DNA from: Euborellia annulipes
Lineage: Eukaryota; Arthropoda; Insecta; Dermaptera; Anisolabididae
Direction of reading: 5' to 3'
Assembly (NCBI GenBank): GCA_023213315.1
Contig: JAKCPI010010597.1
Span: 1 to 64,000 of the forward strand
DNA: 64,000 nucleotides
Below, piece after piece: positions 22,264 through 32,290 of the stretch; position 1 is the stretch's first letter, and the number at the start of each line of letters is the position of its first letter. The notes below the pieces were generated by a model, which was given only the letters and a program-made list of their open reading frames with translations, did not search any database and was not told where the DNA came from. The position numbers and the translations under genes are program-made.

Positions 22264-22639
22264 TCTTTCACTTTCTAATTCTATCATGTTCTTTAAATGA
22301 AAATCGATTTCTGATAAATCATTACGATTTATATAAATAAATTAGTTCGGCATTTAAAATTGTATATATAATATATAAATTCTTTGAATAAGAATATCGC
22401 ACAATTAATACCTCCGAAAAAATGCCGAAAATTTGCTATAAAAGTATCTATAGCCCGAAAATTCATGCCTTTTTTCTAGAAGTATGTCAAAATATTACAA
22501 AAAATTCGGAGATTTTTATATTTAAACAGAATTCGATTTGTTTCTATTCTTCTCCGCCAAAGACTCGCTGATTTTCAAATCAAATAACTCAAAAACTAAG
22601 TTGTTTTATTAATTAAATTATTTCCAGTAAACAATAGAT

Positions 22640-23160
22640 AGAAAAGGAGCGTGCAACTAGGTAAACAGTCTCCACAAAAAAAACTCTTTGTTTAGGAAAC
22701 AGTTTCGGTTTTTATGAGATAAAGCCATCCTCAGTCCAATAGTCGAGAGCATGAACTCGAATGACAGAGCATGGAGTTGTATTTTTGTACATAAATTGTT
22801 TGTACAAAAATACAATGTAATGCTTATCAACCTTTTATACAATGCACCAGGTTTGAGATACAAATAGAAAATTACAAATTTCGAACTTGGCACATTGTAT
22901 AAAAGGCTGATAAGCATTGCATTGTATTTTTTGTACAAACAATTTATCATTGTTGATTTATTTATTTGTTTCAACAATTTATTTATAATAATACACACCA
23001 ACTGACAACTCCACTATTTGACTCAATGCTCTGTCATTCGTCTATTGGACTGAAGATGGGCTTTATCTCATTGAAACCGAAACTTAACAGAGAGTTTAAT
23101 TTCGTGGAGACTGATTACCTGGCTGCACTCTCCTTTCCTATCTATTGTTTAAATACTACA
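22640..23160. repeat. Twin palindrome with hammerhead-like cores
   Basis: The plus-strand arm has gactgaagatgggctttatc ... gaaaccgaaacttaac (about 23049-23090). The minus-strand arm has ctgaggatggctttatctca ... aaccgaaactgtttcc (about 22688-22725). An inner inverted repeat with tttgtacaaaaatacaatg links them. Confidence 0.7.
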
Positions 23161-24180
23161 GCCATTTTATTTCTTCAAATCTTAAACTATTTCCTTTCTT
23201 ACGCTAAACATCGTTCACTGGCTGGGGGCTACTAAAGCGAGGCAAATGTATTTAATTTTGACACTTTTGTATCACAATTAAGTGATTTCAATTGTTTCGT
23301 TTTGTTTTGAAATTTTAAAATCAGAAATTTCTTTGGTGGACCCACTGTATTATAGTTATAATTTTACTTATTATTTTGTTTTGCAAACGAAAAACATCCC
23401 TTTTAAAAACCAGCTTTAATATGAGCATATATATATATAAAATATAAACTGCTGGATAAAATCTTAAAACGAGAAATTATAGTAGATTGTATGTTAAAAT
23501 TAATTTTTCCTAATTATAGATGTTAGGGGAAAAAAAAACTTTTATACTTTTCGTGATAGTAGGCCAATATCTATATATATAAAAATGAAATGGGAAAAAG
23601 GTATGTATGTATGTAGAAAAATTTACTAAAAAAAAGTAAAATGATATGAATTTTGTATAGAAAATTTTAAGAAAAAGTTTAAAACAAGTTTCGGTTACGA
23701 TTTCGGCCGAAACTAAAATTGAAGCCGAAATTCGGTTTTGGCTCAAAATCTTGTTTCGGTTGGACCCTAATAAATATACAATAAACCCCTAGAAGGTTTC
23801 AGCATCCGAGAGGAAAAAAAAATTATAAAAATTAATTGAAGGAACATAGAAAAATGTAAAAACAAGGTATTTTTCTCCAGCAGTTTATATAAACATTTTT
23901 ATCCTCCAAAGAAACCCATATATATATATATATTTATATAATATATGGAGGCCTGAGAAACATAGTGGTGTAAGTCAAGCGCTTGTTGCGAAAAAACGTA
24001 TTTTGCATTTTTTGCCATAAAAACTCACATGTTAATTAAGAACTAATCTCTTTTGTCCTGATGGCATATGTTATATATATATAATTGTTTTATGTTAGAA
24101 GAAAACACCTGGTAAAATAAAATTAATCATTCTAAATTCAATTTTCAAATAAAAACACATTGTTTCTTGCTTACAAATAT
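23161..24180. other. Repeat scraps, no gene
   Basis: Contains a GTAT microsatellite (about 23602-23616) and an end-like stretch gtttcggttggaccctaa (about 23753-23770) that recurs in part near 48235-48270, possibly a hAT terminus. Nothing coding. Confidence 0.4.
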
Positions 24181-24189
24181 TTATTTATT

Positions 24190-24440
24190 TTACAAATTAG
24201 TAAAAGAATTTGATTTTCGGTTCAACTGTGGTTTACAACGTTTCGGCCACTCATTCTGTGGCCTTCTCCACGTACAATTCAGCTAATATTATAAAGGTTG
24301 TTACAACTGTGATTATCTCAATATAGCTGAATTGTACCTGAAGAAGGCTACAGAATGAGAGGCCGAAACGTTGTAAACCACAGATAAACCAAAAAATTTT
24401 TACTAATGATAACAACTGTGAAAGCCAAAACTCCAAAATT
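24190..24440. repeat. Twin palindrome with hammerhead-like cores
   Basis: Plus arm: cctgaagaaggctacagaat then gaggccgaaacgttg (24337-24373). Minus arm: ggagaaggccacagaatgag then tggccgaaacgttg (about 24237-24275). Arms meet near 24300 around acaactgtgattatctcaat. Confidence 0.75.
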
Positions 24441-24480
24441 ATTTTACAAAAGTTGCTAAATTTTTGAAATATTCTTTAAT

Positions 24481-24513
24481 TTGATGATGATCCCAACTGG
24501 GATCGAAACGTCA
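24481..24513 (+). ncRNA. Solitary hammerhead-like core with perfect helix
   Basis: ttgatgatgatcccaactgg followed by gatcgaaacgtc. GATCCC and GGGATC form a perfect 6-bp stem with a 4-nt loop, directly followed by GAAACGTC. The first core base is T instead of C. Activity unproven. Confidence 0.4.
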
Positions 24514-24641
24514 ACATGATGGGAATAAAAATAATGAAATAGGCCCTACATCTAGCTGCTGATTTTTTGATTTTTCTTGTCCTGTTTACTAATCCTGATT
24601 TAACTACCAGCTATAAGATATAATGGTAGATGGCATCCCAA

Positions 24642-24830
24642 CATGGGCGTAACTAGAGAATTTGGCTGGGGGTCCATGGGACCAGCCAACCTCGCTGGAG
24701 GGGCCATGGGACCAGCTATCCCCCGGGGGGCCTGGAAAGCCCCATATTTTATCAATTTTTCTTGGGGCAGGAAGCTTTTTTTTGGGGGGGGGGGCAGCCC
24801 CCCCCCCGGCACCCCCTAGTTACGCCCATG
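24642..24830. mobile_element. hAT MITE with perfect 8-bp duplication
   Basis: CATGGGCGTAACTAG ... CTAGTTACGCCCATG, flanked by catcccaa (24634-24641 and 24831-24838). At 189 bp it is the shortest hAT copy here; the interior has long G and C runs. Confidence 0.88.
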
Positions 24831-25454
24831 CATCCCAATGATATGGAAAATTAAAATAAATCATTTAAAAAAAAAATTGACTTGCACCACTGTTTCTCAG
24901 CTCTCCATATATTATAGCTATTCTCTCGTTTCTAGTCATAAGTTGTGTGTTAAAATGTGCATTTTTAAAAAATCATTACCGGTAGCTAGATAAAGCTATC
25001 AGAAAAATTTATTTTCTTTAAAAAAAAAAACATATTGATTAGTTATCTAATCTGTGATATTCATTTAACACTTCATTTTTATAACAAAATAATAAATAAA
25101 ACACTTTATTTTTTTTTAATTTTATTACATATTTTATTTAAATGCAAGCTCTTCACGTTGAATAAGTAATTTTTTGTTCGGTATCCGGGCGGAGGGAGAG
25201 AGGAACTTGTCTAAAATATTAGAAAGTTAATGATGTTTTTGAATTTTTAGATTATATTTATCACGAATGCGTTTATTAAAGCTTTTGTGGTGTATGTTAT
25301 TATGGAAATTTTTAATTATAGATCTCATTTTCTATAATTAAAAATTCCCATAATAATGATGACTTTTGTTAGGTTTTGAATTACACATCTACACCGATAA
25401 ACTGACTAAATTTAATTTGAATCACTTTTAACATCACAAAAATAAAATCGTCCA

Positions 25455-26213
25455 CTCCCTTAGTCCGAAAATATGCTATACATTAAAAAAAATATAATAT
25501 TATCGAGAATATCGAAAACATGTGGCAATATTCATTATATGAACATTGTTAAGCATGAAGGAACCAAGCGCCATTAACCTTAATCTGAGATAAGGGGCAC
25601 AATTGTAAACAAAACTAATGGCAATGAGTTTTTTTCTTGTTTTGTTGCGATTTAAATAAAGAGGTAGATATTCTTTTTCCCTACAAGATGGCGGTCTTAT
25701 CTCAATTTCGATCATAATGGTTTCTTTATTCATAACATCGTCTATGAAAATTCCGAAGAATTAAAACGAAGAGATGCCAAATATAAATCAATTGATCAAA
25801 GAACAACGTCATGGTATCGTAGAAAAATTATTACAGCACATGAAAGAGAATAGGTTACATCATGGTGCAACCAATGAAGTTACTGCTGCATTTTAAGTAA
25901 CCCTGACTGTAAATAAAATTTGGCATAGAGCACTCAATACAAAAAATGTACCATATGTGCCGATATTTCTTCAAAAAAGAAAAATAAATGTCGAAGAAAA
26001 CGAAAAAGTTATTCTGACAATTTAGCTCAAATAATAGAGAACCATTAAATGGACCCTGTCAAGTGTGTCAAGCGCTAAAAAATTAAAAACTGAGTTAACT
26101 GGCTGCATTTTTCTTCCAACTTTCATTCCTGATTTATTTTTTTCGCAAATGTATACCATATTTCTGGCCAACAAAAATCGTCAAATGTATACCATATTTT
26201 CGGACGGAGGGAG
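25455..26213 (+). mobile_element. Mariner relic with Stowaway-like ends
   Basis: The right end reads, inverted, CTCCCTCCGTCCGAAAATAT, followed by TA. The left end is a mutated ctcccttagtccgaaaatat. These match the plant Stowaway terminus in character. From 25774 a decayed frame reads MPNINQLIKEQRHGIVEKLL, then HHGATNEVTAAF, stop, VNKIWHRA, which resembles the N-terminal helix-turn-helix of plant-type mariner transposases. The frame is broken by stops and the catalytic region is gone. A foldback piece (about 25550-25735) is nested. Confidence 0.55.
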
Positions 26214-26525
26214 TACTTTATTTTTGAATTTTCATGAATATCTTTTTTTATTTCCTAAAAGATAGCATTTGGCTAATTTATTTTTAGATGCTTAGTATTA
26301 TAGACCGTATACCAATGTTTAATTGATACGTTTTTGCTCAACGTGCAGAGCTAGCTATTCCAATAAGGAATGTTATTATTTTTGTTTATGAAAATCAGCA
26401 TACGTATATTAATTATTTATAAGTTTTTTTTTTTATAAAAATCTAACTGTGATCACTTGTTTGTTTTTCCTTAATAAATATTTTATTATTCCATAGTGGC
26501 GTTTCTCTTTTTTAATTTTTTTAAA

Positions 26526-29453
26526 TTAAAAATTTCTTTTACTCCCTAAAGTTTTAAAAAATCGAACGAGTAAGATCGTTGTAATGAAAAGTGTCTGCTT
26601 TCGGCATAATATACATAACATTTGCCTAATCCAACCTCTTTCATCTTCTTGTTCCAAATCCTCTTCCTGAATGGGTTCGTCGTCTCCGATATCCCTGATC
26701 AGATTTCTTCCTGAAATCCTCTCAAAATATTTTGCATCAATGCCATGAGGTTCTGCTACTTTCACACATAGCATAGACTTCTCCAGAGGAGTTCCTTTTT
26801 TTTAATGATATCCTAGCTACGATTGATTTACCTAGTTTATTCTTGCAAGGCAGTTCGCTTGGTTGGAACTCTTTTAGTTGGCGATCCCAAAGCGAGTTCT
26901 ATTATCCGAATTTCTCGAATTAGATGCCCTAAATCTTGAGGGAGAAGAGAAGATTTGTGATCATTTCCTCGCCAGGATCTGTCCAGTGTTATATGTCTCT
27001 CCAGAACCTAAAAATAATTTGAATATTTTCTCATTGTCTTGGTTACAAAAAATCTGGTGTGGCACAGGTAAGAGAAAGTTAAGCCCTGTGCTTGTCACAC
27101 CAGATTTATTGTGTCGATTTATATTTAGTTTCTGCCGATATATTAGAATTCAAGATATACAATTTATAAACGGAGGAAACCGCCCTCGTGCTTGGTGTAG
27201 TTGGTAGCGTGGAAGTCTTAAATGACCTAAGTTGCCGAAGAAGTGGTCTTCAGAAGATTTCAATGGCAAAATGAGAATATACATTTTAAAGAGCATCTAA
27301 AAAATAATTGGTTTATGAATTTTAAACAAAATCGTTGAAGCGAATTTTGAGAAAATCGAAAAAAACTGTAAAAGTACATCAGTAAAGTATTAGTACTCTT
27401 TTGCCGATTTTGTTCAAAAGTTTCCTGTCACGTCTCAGGGGGGATATCTAACTTAAATATAAAATTTCAATCTCCTAGCTCTTTTCATTCTTGAGATATT
27501 TTGTTCACAAACACACACACACAGGCAGACAGACCATGTCGCGAAAACCACTTTTTTGGATTCAGGGGACAACAAAACGTGTATATCCATCAAAATCGAA
27601 TTTTTGACATGAATCCAATACTTTCTCTCTCTATATATATATAAGGGTAAGAGCAAGTAAAAGAAATTTAACAAACCTTTGCGCCTTTTGCTACAGCAGC
27701 CAACGAGATAGTGGTTCCTAATTCATGTCCTGAATATCCAATGGGAATATCTGGGAATTCTCTCAAATAACTTTCAAGGACATTAAGATTAACTTGATCC
27801 ACTGGAGTTGGATAAGATGAAACACAATGAAGAATACAAAATTTGGCATTTTTACTTTTCAATATTCCATAAACCTTCTTGACAATTTCGAGGTCAGCCA
27901 TGCCTGAAACAAGTCAATTTAATCAATCTTTGGACATGGACTAAATAGACAAGAAAGTTTTAGTTAAGCGCAGGAATGAGGAAGTTTGTTGGGTCATATT
28001 CTGACCCCACCTTTACTTATTTTCAGCTTAATTAGGGACAAGGGCTTTATAATAACCAAATCTACTTGCTCATGCTTCCATTAAACATTTTTTTTGAATA
28101 CCTGTAGAAATGATTATAGGTCTGTTTTTTGTTGTGGCATATTCAATCATGGGGAAATTGTTAATATCCCCAGATCCAATTTTTAGAAATGGAACATTTA
28201 AACTATCCAAATCATCTATAGATCTCTAGAAAAAAGAATTAATTAGAAGAATTAGATGTTAGTTGGGAAGGATCAAGGAGTGAACTTGGAATAATAGAAT
28301 GAATGCTGAAAATTTGGGTAACCCTTAGCAGGATGTAAAAAAAAAATTCGTTGAAGAAAAAACTGGTCGAGAAACTTCTAAATGAAAAACTGACAAAAAA
28401 GATGGCCATAAAATAAATACTGGAGGGAGGGTCTACTTTGTATACAACTACATTGGGGTCGTCAGCATATTACGTAACGCATTTGGGGGGATGTGGACAA
28501 AATGTTACTAATTGTGACATGGGGGACCCGGGGTTTCTCTAAGAAGATAAAATTATGAATTTTGTATAAATTTTATTCGGGGGGAGGGGTAGTAGTATAA
28601 TGTTGTGACATAATATTTGTTGAGGGGTTTGTTTGTATGTGGCATGCCCCCCCTCCCCCGTGTCAATCAATATGTTAAAAGATATTGATTGACACTGGTG
28701 ATGCCGGTCGAAATATCTACAAATTAAATCGATGTGAGAGTCGTCCATTATATGCTCTCCGTTTCCTTCCATATGTATATGATCCAGCAAGAAATCCTAA
28801 TCCTAATGTAAATGTATTGTTTTTAGTAGTAGGGGTGGATTACTAGAGACAGTCTGCTCCATTATTAACATTATCAAGGACAATTTTTGGGGGTTTTATG
28901 AGTAGTGTATGCTCTTTGATTAAATTTCAATTATTAACATTCAAAATAATTTAAATATTATTTACTTGATCCATTGCTGATGATGAAAATAAAATTCCAA
29001 TTTTATTTGCATATTCTTGTAATTCCTTAAATTGATCAATAGAGAATTCCAAATATTTCTTGTGATCTCCATACGTGTCTCCCCCAAGAATTAAGACTTG
29101 TATAAGGCCTCGTTAACGCTTTTTTCGTAAATTTTTCTGTTAAGCAACTCTTTTGGAATTTTACACAATCTGCACCATTTTCCTATGAAATAAAATAAGA
29201 AATCTATTAAAATAAACATCTTATAATAATAAAAGTGAGCTATATAATTGATTAAAAATAAATGAAAATATGTAATTTTTAAATCTGAGTACAAAGAGAG
29301 CAGGTATTAAAGAAAAGGGACCTTAGCCAATTTGATCATCTTCTTAGCAACTTCGATCTGCCCTTGATGATTTTGCCCTATCTCGGCGATAACAAAACAG
29401 GGATGTTTATCCCCAATCAATCTTCCAGGAGCAATCTCAAATTCTTTTGGCAT
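26526..29453 (-). CDS. NANS: Sialic acid synthase (N-acetylneuraminate-9-phosphate synthase), frame-broken
   Basis: Five minus-strand exons: 29453-29322, 29182-28966, 28225-28102, 27903-27677, 27007-26526, all GT-AG with matching phases. NANS condenses phosphoenolpyruvate with an N-acetylmannosamine phosphate in the cytosol to make sialic acid precursors. Hallmarks: HPCFVIAEIGQNHQG (exon 1), ENGADCVKFQKS (exon 2), LNVPFLKIGSGDINNFP (exon 3), FPDIPIGYSGHE (exon 4), VLERHITLDRSWRGNDH and a C-terminal SAF-like part with KVAEPHGID and GRNLIRDIGDDE (exon 5). Three one-base insertions break the frame: C5 run at 29081-29085, T4 at 26872-26875, T8 at 26796-26803 (plus-strand bases). Ignoring them, the protein is about 392 residues, about 33 longer than human, ending in an unconserved tail. 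Either a recent pseudogene or a gene with assembly errors. Confidence 0.9.
27046..27659 (+). mobile_element. Family R full-length copy (NANS intron 4)
   Basis: Hairpin aatctggtgtggcacaggta ... ccctgtgcttgtcacaccag (27051-27107), linker, core catcagtaaagtattagtac, cactttttggattcagggga, and terminal hairpin atactttctctctctatata ... gggtaagagcaagta. A deleted SINE (27182-27238: ccctcgtgcttggtgtagtt ... gacctaagttgccgaagaa) interrupts the linker. Confidence 0.8.
28440..28700. repeat. Decayed MITE in NANS intron 2
   Basis: cagcatattacgtaacgcat followed by G-rich runs resembles the GGGAGCGTAC family. It ends with a short inverted repeat ttgacac / gtgtcaatcaatat. Boundaries unclear. Confidence 0.35.
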
Positions 29454-30119
29454 TTCAAATGGAAATCTGTTGAATAAAACAACAATTTGTAAAAGTATAG
29501 GATCAAGTATAAGTTTTTTGTTTTAATAATTGTTTAATTGATTGAAATATTATAAAATAATCTGAATAGAGAATATTTGGAAATGTAAGATATGATTTTA
29601 AACAAAGATCATTAAAATGTTTGGACTATAAAATTTAAAGAAATTGAACGGACAAATGAAATTAATATATACAGTGGGTTTTTAATATATTGTATATACA
29701 TGTATAAACATACCTTTATGTATTAAATTTAGGTAATTATTAATTTAAGTATGAAGACCAGGAAATATTGACATTTGTCTTTTATAATTTATTTGAAAAG
29801 AATACAGAAAGATTCAAAAAAATTGCCAACTGTTTTTAATTATAAAAATAAAATTAGAGAATATAATTTTAAATTTAAAAATTTTTTATTAAATAAATAA
29901 TAATTTAATTTATAATAATAATCAGATTATAAAAGAAGAATATAAAAATATTATTTAAAATTTTTTGTTATAAATTTGGTAACTTTTTTAAACCCTCTTT
30001 TATTTAATAATTTTTTTTGAACTTTTAAAAATAAATATCTCTCGTTTTTTATATTTTTAATTTAATCATTTTTTTTTTTTGAAATAATTTTTTGTTAATT
30101 TAAAAAATAAATAAATTTG

Positions 30120-30367
30120 AAAATAGTGACGTAATCGAATAGTCGCCCGTGATTGGTTGATTCCATTATGGCGGGGCGAGCTGAGTTCTGATTGGTTCCC
30201 CTCTGCCTTCACATATGACTTTTCAAATTGCCTCCAGGTTTAACCGTCTTTCAACTTTTTGTTTGAATTCATTTTATTTTTATTATAAGTCTATCATTTA
30301 TTATTTTAAGTGTTAATTATTAAGTGTGTGATATTTGAAAATCTCCTTTTCCATTACATTCTTCCAG
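30120..30367. promoter_or_regulatory. Divergent NANS/PrimPol promoter region
   Basis: Between the two divergent genes lies a locally GC-richer stretch with TGACGTAA (30126-30133), two ATTGG (inverted CCAAT) boxes in gtgattggttg and ctgattggttcc, and atggcggggcgag. A 5' leader with a donor follows (cttccag|gtatgt, donor at 30368-30369), implying a non-coding first exon of PrimPol spliced to an acceptor near 30510. Bases 29454-30119 upstream are AT-rich with nothing recognised. Confidence 0.45.
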
Positions 30368-30511
30368 GTATGTTTATTAAATATTTATATATTGTTATTA
30401 ACTATTTTAAATGTGATTTCATCTCTTTAAATTCGTGTCATTGAGATCAACGACATCTCCATCTTTTTTTTGTCTTTTAATCATATTGTTCGTTATCATA
30501 ATTATGAAAGA

Positions 30512-31983
30512 ATGTCATCTGGAATTTCTGAAGAGAGATTTTATGGAAAACCGACAACAAAGCAATTGGAATTGATCTCGAAATTGGATCAAGTCTCCAA
30601 ATTGACTCCATTGTCTTATGAATTACCCTATAGACTGAAAAGACCTTTCGGGCCTTCGAAATGTTGGAAGATTTTCAAGAAACAAGACCAAGCTCTCCAT
30701 TTTCAAAAAAAGCCGTCAATCCTTTGATGACATTTGCATTTCAACAATCTCTAGGCGAGAGATTATTTTTGGTGGCTCATCCAGCAATTTTTTGGTTCTA
30801 CGACTCTAAACGTTGCTCAGCTGAAAGAGCCTCATATGAAGTGATTCCTGAAAATTCTGTATGTAAATTATATTTCGATTTGGAATTCGATAAAGAACTT
30901 AATCCCAGCCATAATGGTACAGAAATGACAAATATCTTCACTCAAATTGTTAATCAGCATCTTTTAACAAAATGGAATATTCAAATTAAAAATGAAAATA
31001 TTTTAAATTTAGATTCATCATCTCCTCAAAAATTCAGCAAACATCTTATCTATCAAATTCCAAATGCAATTTTCAAAGATAATTACAACGTTGGATATTT
31101 TGTTAAAAAATTATGTAAAGAATTGAATAATTTTTTTCTTTCAAATCAAGATTTTTATTATAACATTTCTAAAGAGGATATTTCTAAACTTTTTATTCAA
31201 GATAAGAAAAATAATATAAGAATATTTTGTGATGAAGGCGTTTATACGAAAAATCGTCATTTTCGTCTTTTGGGCTCATCAAAATTAGGAAAAAATTCAC
31301 CGTTGGTTGTGGCCTCTGAAAACAAATACCACCCCGAATCCAAGGACGAAAGAATCCCTTGGGATGAACAAATCTTCCTGGACTCACTCATTACGTTCAT
31401 AGAGAATTCAGAACAACAAATTTTACAAGTTGAATCTTTCGAGCGACATAAAACTTCGACTAAATCGGACACTTGTAATCTAAAATCAGATTATTCAACT
31501 ACTCCCTCACCATTTCCACAAATCGATAATTTTATCTGTTCTATTATCGAGAATGGGACGATTTATAGATGGCATTATTTCTCAAGTGAGAATCTTTTAG
31601 TTTACGATATTACAGGATATCGATTTTGTGGAAATATTGGCCGAAAACATCGAAGTAATAATATAAAATATGTTGTAAAAATCTCCAAAGGAATTTACTA
31701 TCAAAAATGCTATGATCCTGAATGTTCAACGTATCGATCGCCGGACTTCAACCTCCCCGAAGAATTGAAATTCCTTATTGAAGACGATTCCTGGATGATG
31801 GATTACGTAGAAGAATCATTTCAAAAATTAAACAAATTGGGCTCGTTTGAATTGGATCATGAAAATAAAGAAGAAATGTCTTCATTAAAGACTTCTTTTG
31901 GGATTGACAATGAAAATGAATTTATCGAAATGTTAGATGCAATAGAAGATGTTGAGCAAATGGACATGACTAATTTTGATTGA
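30512..31983 (+). CDS. PRIMPOL: DNA-directed primase/polymerase PrimPol with a -1 frame break
   Basis: PrimPol is an archaeo-eukaryotic primase that reprimes DNA synthesis past lesions in nucleus and mitochondria. From ATG 30512 the frame runs 67 codons (MSSGISEERFYGKP ... ALHFQKK). Conservation then continues in the -1 frame (AVNPLMTFAFQ) to the stop at 31981-31983, 490 residues in all (human 560). In that numbering: motif I YFDLEF (D123, E125), motif II FSKH (S176, H178), motif III FCDEGVYTKNRHFRL (D241), zinc-binding C373, H380, C400, C405, and a C-terminal acidic segment EFIEMLDAIEDVEQMD like the RPA-binding motif. All catalytic and zinc residues are present. The coding part is intronless. 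The break falls on A AAA AAG (30706-30712), and without a shift translation stops at 30725-30727. Confidence 0.93.
30706..30712 (+). promoter_or_regulatory. A AAA AAG slippery heptamer at the PrimPol frame break
   Basis: In the upstream reading frame the codons are CAA AAA AAG, so the sequence is an X XXY YYZ heptamer. A -1 slip here restores the conserved frame exactly. A weak hairpin (gtcaa-tcct-ttgat, from 30715) starts only 2 nt downstream, closer than usual. A lost A in an A8 run explains it equally well. Confidence 0.4.
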
Positions 31984-32024
31984 ATACAATTTTATAACTA
32001 AATTTTTTTTATATATATTCAGGA

Positions 32025-32290
32025 AATGATGAAGAGGCAGCCAACAAAAAACAAAATATTAATTTTCTCTGTCGACGTTTCGAACGCTCATCATCAGGAC
32101 AGATAGAAAAGTTATAAGTTTAGATCGATATAGCTTGTCATTGAATAAAGTTATACAAATCTATATCGATCTAAGATTATGACTTTTCTATCTGTCCTGG
32201 TGATGAGCGCGATGACTATTCGAAACGTTGACAGAGAAAATTAAAATTTTGTTTTTTTGTTGGCTGTCTCTTCACCATTTCCTGTTACTC
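32025..32290. repeat. Twin palindrome with hammerhead-like cores
   Basis: Arms of about 120 bp (gaggcagccaacaaaaaaca and its inverse). The minus-strand core is cctgatgatgagcgttcgaa then acgtc (32073-32101). The plus-strand arm has cctggtgatgagcg ... attcgaaacgttg (32196-32230) with an 8-10 nt insertion. Lies 40 bp after the PrimPol stop. Confidence 0.8.

Noticed and set aside
30470..30511. Starting PrimPol at a TTG codon at 30470
   Set aside because: The upstream codons are not ATG-initiated and are probably leader or intron; ATG 30512 follows a plausible acceptor.
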